Assembly (NCBI RefSeq): GCF_018687715.1
Contig: NC_056756.1
Location: 34,658,980-34,722,979 of the forward strand
DNA: 64,000 nt
Reading direction: 5' to 3'
From: Carya illinoinensis
Taxonomy: Eukaryota; Streptophyta; Magnoliopsida; Fagales; Juglandaceae
The notes beneath the pieces were generated by a model. The model saw only the letters and a list, made by a program, of their open reading frames with translations. It was not told where the DNA came from and made no database searches. Made by a program: the position numbers and the translations under genes. Within the stretch, counting starts at the first letter, position 1; each line of letters starts with the position of its first letter. Positions 60,371 to 64,000 of this stretch are shown here, piece by piece.

Positions 60371-61790
60371 GAGGCCACAGTATCCACCTTTCCTTCCCTT
60401 TTAACTGGGAAAAAATCTCTGAGTGAGAAAATAAGATTCATGCACAAGTTTTCAGCCAATCTAAATACACGATGATCTCCACGTTTCCCTTTTAGTGTAG
60501 AAATTATTTTTGTGACATCATACATCAAGGCTTTGCTTTTTCCTTCATACCTAGCCAAAACAATAAAAAATAGAAATTGAAAAGATGTCAAACTGGACAA
60601 ATTGTTTTTTGATTAGTGTCAAACTGAACAAATTAAGTTGCAGTATTTCAGTGACTATAAACAAAGGGATTAAGCCAAAGCATCTGAAGTCCCTGGACTC
60701 TAAGGGCACATTTGAGCAACACCAAACATTCTAAAAATCCCAAAATTTCTTCTGCATTTCCAAACATCACTCAAACACAAAATACTTCTCTATTTCAAAT
60801 TTTAAATAGTTCATCTAATCATTACCTAATCATTACTCAAACACAAAAATCAATACAACATTTTTTTTTATAAGTAAAAAAAAAATCAATAAAAATTTTA
60901 CAAACTTCAAAACAAAAACTATACTAAACAATTATATTCAAACAAATTTTTAACTTTATCAATTCACTTTCACAAACTCTAATACAATACTTATTTTAAA
61001 AATTATTTTTATTCAACTTTTTCTCTCTCCTTTCCCAAAAGCCTATAAAACATTTTCACTCAAACCATTTCCCTACTATTCACAAAAATTTGAGATACTT
61101 TAAGCATCCAAACATGCCCTAAAACTCACTCAAATTTCGGAATACAGAGATCTAGAAGCACACAACACATTGATTACAAAATTGTTATATCGAAAGATGG
61201 ACCACAGTAAGTAATCACCTGTATAGTGGAAGCAAACGGTAGTTCAAAATTTCAAGCACCAATAGTGTTACCCCGGGCTTGCTCAATAAAGATGGGTTCC
61301 TCTGTGCCAAATTCTGCAGAAAGTGGTGCCTATGAGAGTTTTTAACACTGTAGAAATGACATATATATGTATATGGGAATTACCACTCCCCCTCCCTCTT
61401 GTACCATTTGTACTGCAACAAAACTGTAGAATTTTATTTAATTTTAATTACGAGTGAAATATATGCCAAAAATTATTGGACATTTCTTACGCATTAGACA
61501 TTGTCTTTTGACACAAGATAGTTTCAGATATGAAGGTGTCAGCAGGGCTGCAGACGAACTCACTATGGGTTAAAGTAGACATCAATCCCCTCTCTACACT
61601 ATGAATTCATCACTACGGTGCTCAAGTTTTCATGAGAAATGAGAATAATAGCATGAGTAAGAAAGACGAAAATAAAAAAAACTTTTAAAGGGGAAAGGAA
61701 ATTTACGCTGAAGTGTGAACGGAATAATGAGTGAGGTGCAATGAGCAGCAATCTCGTATACGTTTCAACCATAGCAATGTTGGGCACACC
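45214..61790 (-). CDS. MED23: Mediator complex subunit 23, C-terminal 880 residues (5' part off the right edge)
   Basis: Minus-strand exons: 61790-61707, 61313-61219, 60550-60388, 60262-60017, 57209-57039, 56823-56710, 56608-56483, 56060-55912, 53285-53045, 52962-52197, 50668-50487, 45635-45532, 45415-45214. All introns are GT-AG and phases close to 2643 nt (880 codons plus stop). Landmarks in order: IAMVETYTRLLLIAPHS, LVLEILNYRLLPLYR, KREGKGPTEFTETLNRIT, ALIDRDDDPHALHIV, KALGNHLSWKDRYPTFFDD, YHPLRFTFVRD-like LHPLRFTFVRDIL, SGYTCQQLSCLLIQACG, and the end ATHPKLVQNPS. MED23 is a tail-associated Mediator subunit linking activators to RNA polymerase II in the nucleus. Plant MED23 is about 1600 aa, so roughly 700 N-terminal residues are missing here, and I found no further exon in 61791-64000. 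Introns carry many retroelements but the exons are uninterrupted. Confidence 0.93.
46680..46719. repeat. C27-A13 homopolymer run
   Basis: 27 C followed by 13 A. Frames across it are artefacts. It lies in the largest MED23 intron, at the distal edge of the LINE ORF1 relic. Confidence 0.95.
46720..48106 (-). pseudogene. LINE ORF1 (DUF4283-type) relic in a MED23 intron
   Basis: From an ATG at 48106 on the minus strand the sequence reads MGFLKQIVIESKAFELTRD, then SWRVVKEIRLGMFTVFW, a typical ORF1 N-terminus of plant L1-type LINEs. It then shifts frame into REGDRGFIVQRCSNSC and ALVEYGGGGSRNFIFIPKE (47940-47790). The remainder is a Gly/Ser/Trp-rich low-complexity tail with stops. It encoded the RNA-binding protein of a LINE and is no longer functional. 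Family call is by recognition. Confidence 0.65.
48961..49460 (-). mobile_element. LINE 3' fragment nested in the non-autonomous LTR element
   Basis: On the minus strand a broken zf-RVT-like end is readable: GSLQIATIWKMVHICLCCY and NERNNRTFEDHEW near 49240-49140, parallel to the WWCKWMERN...FEDRERTMD end of the 12.6-13.9 kb LINE. It ends on the left near taatagataattattgatagg. Truncated and full of stops. Confidence 0.65.
49778..49792 (-). mobile_element. 15-bp mini-retroposon
   Basis: A T-run plus ataagt lies between direct repeats actggttaagataattttt at 49759-49777 and 49793-49811 (at least 14 non-ambiguous bases). The minus-strand reading is ACTTAT plus A-run. Confidence 0.78.
49957..49968 (+). 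mobile_element. 12-bp mini-retroposon
   Basis: acttatcaaaaa lies between perfect 17-bp repeats aagatcgccattgcttg at 49940-49956 and 49969-49985. Confidence 0.82.
53350..53645 (-). mobile_element. 3' end of a copia element (end of RNase H plus LTR)
   Basis: On the minus strand 53640-53515 reads KSVDQLADMFTKPLCCSRL and then LICSKLGLYDIYATA with a stop. The DxxTKPL motif and this ending are the usual copia RNase H C-terminus. A polypurine tract cagcttgaggggag and an LTR starting TGTTAGAGG at 53505 follow. The LTR contains a 21-bp tandem unit (aaatgacaattgtaccctcgt and a variant) at 53432-53473. The far LTR end, about 53350, is uncertain. It lies just inside a MED23 intron. Confidence 0.75.
54053..54078 (-). 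mobile_element. 26-bp mini-retroposon
   Basis: gttttt...ttgataagtaat lies between repeats aacaattggtagtag (54038-54052) and aacaattgttagtag (54079-54093), 14 of 15 identical. The minus strand reads ATTACTTATC plus A-run. Confidence 0.8.
54240..54900. repeat. Probable decayed non-autonomous transposon DNA
   Basis: The right end gtgcacacccctac and the Glu/Ser-codon-like gagtcggagttg repeats resemble hAT-type MITE termini. A CT run lies at 54416-54438. The left end was not identified. Confidence 0.28.
55106..55283. repeat. Perfect 89-bp tandem duplication
   Basis: Copies 55106-55194 and 55195-55283 are identical base for base, starting aaaatgactggacatctcag. In a MED23 intron. Identity implies a very recent event or an assembly duplication. 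Confidence 0.95.
55420..55690. repeat. AT-rich repeat of the catctaatcatta family
   Basis: Begins ggccctgtttggattg, with an internal actcatctcatcccatctc stretch and the shared core catctaatcattacctaatc at 55529-55548. Confidence 0.5.
57791..58048 (-). mobile_element. tRNA-derived SINE in a MED23 intron
   Basis: A 258-bp insert with a T-run at its left end (A-tail on the minus strand) lies between perfect 14-bp repeats ttgacttctatgct at 57777-57790 and 58049-58062. On the minus strand it starts with an RNA polymerase III A-box, TGGCCCAAGTGG (58035-58024), and carries a B-box, GTTCAACACC (57980-57971). Both fit the tRNA promoter consensus. The body after the B-box is unrelated to tRNA. Plant SINE; the family was not identified. 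Confidence 0.9.
58746..58758 (+). mobile_element. 13-bp mini-retroposon
   Basis: acttatcaaaaaa lies between perfect 19-bp repeats atgttataagccccttatt at 58727-58745 and 58759-58777. Confidence 0.85.
58875..58893 (-). mobile_element. 19-bp mini-retroposon
   Basis: A T-run plus ataagt lies between perfect 15-bp repeats tgaagtcatggttat at 58860-58874 and 58894-58908. Confidence 0.85.
58979..59474 (+). repeat. Possible solo LTR
   Basis: The segment begins tgttatgaatgct and ends gggggtgttaca, with a mid-part (gaagaggatggggatgagca) of the kind found in gypsy LTRs. Flanking 5-mers do not match and the true left end may be up to 200 bp further left. Confidence 0.3.
60321..60366. repeat. (AG)n microsatellite inside a 125-bp MED23 intron
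   Basis: 46 bp of AG (CT on the coding strand) occupy over a third of the short intron 60387-60263. Confidence 0.96.
60701..61122. mobile_element. MITE-like AT-rich element with inverted ends
   Basis: The left end is taagggcacatttgagc; the right end, reverse complemented, is ttagggcatgtttggatgc. The core catctaatcattacctaatc at 60812-60831 is shared with the copies at about 55.5 and 30.3 kb. No clear target duplication. Confidence 0.5.
60856..60880 (-). mobile_element. Probable mini-retroposon nested in the MITE-like element
   Basis: A T-run plus ataagtaa lies between 11-bp repeats aaaaatcaata at 60845-60855 and 60881-60891. The related repeat at 30.3 kb lacks it (aaaaattaatacaatttttac). 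Edges are blurred by A-runs. Confidence 0.5.
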
Positions 61791-63124
61791 CTGCATCAAG
61801 ATATTGAATATAAATGTCTTGAAATAGCACAGAGTTTCTAGCGATTTCATGGAACCACATACCTGAATTAAATATGACTCGGCAATTAATCATGCAAATC
61901 AGTTTATTAATATAATATCAAATAAAACACTTCATGATGAGCAACCTCTTAACATTTGGGTTTAGAAAGAGAAAGATAGAGACGTGGATAAAGTGATTAG
62001 AAAGAGGATTGTTCCTCATCAACCCAAGCTGGGCCAAATAAATCCCAACCTATATAACTCAATGATATAAACATCTAAGCAAACTGATCATCACACTTCA
62101 CAAATAGCGCAGAAATATCTCCACTTTGTATTATCCCACGAATGAAGTGACCGTCAACCCCATATACTTTATTTTTTAGTAAAAAAATTAGAAGTAGAAG
62201 CTGTAAGAAGGGCAACCTGATTATCGCAAAATAACTAATTAGGAGCTGGAACCGGAAAAACAATCTGCTCAAAGAAATGGTGTGAAAATATATTCCCTCA
62301 ATATCTTATATCTTCACTCAATATCTTAACTCACCAGAGGCCTGAGCCACTACCCTGTACTTGGCTTCTTCACTAGATCATCTACTACTGCTGGTTTCTA
62401 ATTCTTGTACATTACCAAGAAGCCATCAAAAATCTATTAAGGGAGAGAATGCCAAATTAGCATAGGAAAAACCTTCCACTCTAAAATGCACATTTGGCAT
62501 ATCTTGCAATCGAACCCAAAACTTGCTTGAGGTAGTGAATAATACAAGTGACGGTAATGTGAAACCCTAGGAGCTTCTAGGGAACTAACATACTACACAG
62601 AATACATATGAGATAGCTGATCTAGTGATGTTAAGATAATTCCACTTCCCACTAGTCGACAATATCTTCTAGGATCCCCAAATAACTCTCCATCATCCTA
62701 CTTGAGAGTTTATGGTTTAGATCTTTCAAAGCATCAATGGGTTGAGAAATCCACTCAAACCCATAAGATAGCAATCAACAAGACTAAACTAACTGAAGTT
62801 CCAAGATACTTTTGCTCCATGAAGAAGAAACAACAGAAAACAAACTTGAACTGGCGAGTAAGCTTACTAAGGCAAAACCAGGTATGTGATTCAACAGGAG
62901 AAACTATGGAACCGAACAACAAAGACTTAAAATAAAACAAAAACATTCAAGACAAAGAAATCAGGTTGTTCCAAACCTATAAATAAGATTCTAGGGAAGT
63001 TTCAATTGATTAGTTTTTTTTATAGACATAGCTTATATATGGCTAGCGCTTTCCTGTCGTTATATATGGCATTATATAGGTTTGGAATGACCTGAATTAC
63101 ATAGGTATGGCCCCATATTATGGA

Positions 63125-64000
63125 GACGCTAGGTTGGATGGTGGAGGCTACCGTTGGGGGGTATTTCTTTCAGGTTTCTAGGTTGGTAATGCCATTAATG
63201 GGTCTATTACCCTTTCGCACCTTTTTGCAGATGACCCTCTCATTTTTTGTGATGAGGACCGTGGTCAAGTTCAAGCTTTAAGGGCTGTATTATTATGTTT
63301 TGAAGCTGTATCAGGCCTCAAGGTGAACCTTGGAAAGTCAGAGTTGGTTCCGGTGGGGGTGGTGCGTAACATCAATAGTTTGGTATGTTTGTTGGGCTGT
63401 AAAACAGCTTCTTTACCTATGAGATACTTGGGCCTTCCATTGGGGGTGCCTTTTAAGGCTAGTGCTATTTGGGATGGGGTTGTTGAGAAGTTGAGAAAAG
63501 GTTGGCTGGTTGGAAGCAGCTATATTTATCTAAAGGGGGCAGACTTACTCTTATTAAGAGTACCCTCTCCAATCTTCCCAATTATTTTCTGTCATTGTTT
63601 CAATTGCCTGCAGGGGTGGCCAACCAGATTGAGAATTTTGTTTCGTGCTTTTTTATGGGGTGGTATGGGAGAAGAAACTAAATTCCATCTTGTTAGTTGG
63701 AATAAATTTTTTTTCTCCTATCTCGGTTGGAGGATCGTTACTTGAGGACCTTTACTAAGGCTATATTCGGAAAGTGGCTATGGAGGTATCAATTGGAAGG
63801 AGAGTCACTTTGGAAGGAGGAGGGGGGGGGGGGGGGGGGGGGGTTGGTGTTCTAATGAAGTACGGGGGGTTTATGGTGTGGATCTATGGAAGTTCATCAG
63901 AAAGGGCTGGGAGAGTTTTGTTAGTCATGTCATTTATGATGTTGGAGAGGGATCTAGGATCCATTTATGGTTTGACATTTGGTATGGTGATCGGGCACAA
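63125..64000 (+). pseudogene. LINE reverse transcriptase, truncated by the window edge
   Basis: Reads HLFADDPLIFCDEDRGQ near 63215-63260; FADD is the RT catalytic box. It continues CFEAVSGLKVNLGKSELV and MRYLGLPLG in one frame to about 63745. After a frameshift come FGKWLWRYQLEGESLWKE, RKGWESF and GEGSRIHLWFDIWYGD, parallel to the [15 protein letters not shown]...[11 protein letters not shown] section of the 13-kb LINE. An in-frame stop near 63180 and the frameshifts make it non-functional. It lies in what must be a MED23 intron, opposite in orientation to the gene. Confidence 0.8.
63822..63843. repeat. 22-base G homopolymer
   Basis: Interrupts the LINE reading frame. Could be a sequencing or assembly artefact. 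Confidence 0.9.

Noticed and set aside
61791..63120. Search for further upstream MED23 exons on the minus strand
   Set aside because: No frame with MED23-like sequence and proper splice sites was found; the missing N-terminal exons are expected beyond 64000.
1..64000. CRISPR arrays, bacterial operons, riboswitches, rRNA or tRNA genes
   Set aside because: The window is plant nuclear DNA with spliced genes. No regularly spaced repeats with unique spacers and no convincing tRNA or rRNA sequence were seen.

Overview
The window is nuclear DNA of a dicot plant, probably a woody rosid. The gene set (a plant UBX protein, a JAZ repressor, a plant-type MED23), AT-rich intergenic DNA, introns swollen by retroelements and long GA/CT microsatellites all fit. 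Fagales (walnut, hickory, oak or chestnut type) is my guess from the flavour of the repeats; nothing here proves it.

Three real genes can be reconstructed with all splice phases closing. (1) A PUX2-type UBX-domain protein on the + strand, 3 exons, 10026-16476, 477 aa. (2) A JAZ3/TIFY6B-type jasmonate repressor on the + strand, 7 exons, 31688-34878, 386 aa, behind a region with a TATA box and four CACGTG G-boxes. (3) The C-terminal 880 residues of Mediator subunit MED23 on the - strand, 13 exons, 61790 down to 45214. Its N-terminal half must lie beyond the right edge.

Most of the rest is transposon-derived. From left to right: the 3' end of an Athila/Tat-like element with a GCTCGAGC-rich LTR (1-2877); a GC-rich non-autonomous element holding a 64-bp-arm hairpin (2884-3640); a decayed Ty1/copia element on the - strand (3848-9502); a LINE 3' end inside PUX2 intron 1; a 2.5-kb internally deleted copia element with perfect target-site duplications (23664-26194); a 5.8-kb Ty3/gypsy chromovirus (37182-43015); and, inside MED23 introns, a LINE ORF1 relic, a small non-autonomous LTR element with a nested LINE, a copia 3' end, a tRNA-derived SINE, and a LINE reverse transcriptase running off the right edge. 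All the element genes are broken.

The most unusual signal is a set of tiny insertions of about 12-26 bp. Each consists of little more than ACTTATC/ACTTAT plus an A-run (or its complement), and each lies between 14-19 bp direct repeats of the target. Six are clear and two are weaker. They look like L1-type retroposition events reduced to the extreme 3' end of the template. Functionally, JAZ3 and MED23 both act in transcriptional control and PUX2 in CDC48-linked protein turnover, but nothing in the sequence suggests that the three are co-regulated.
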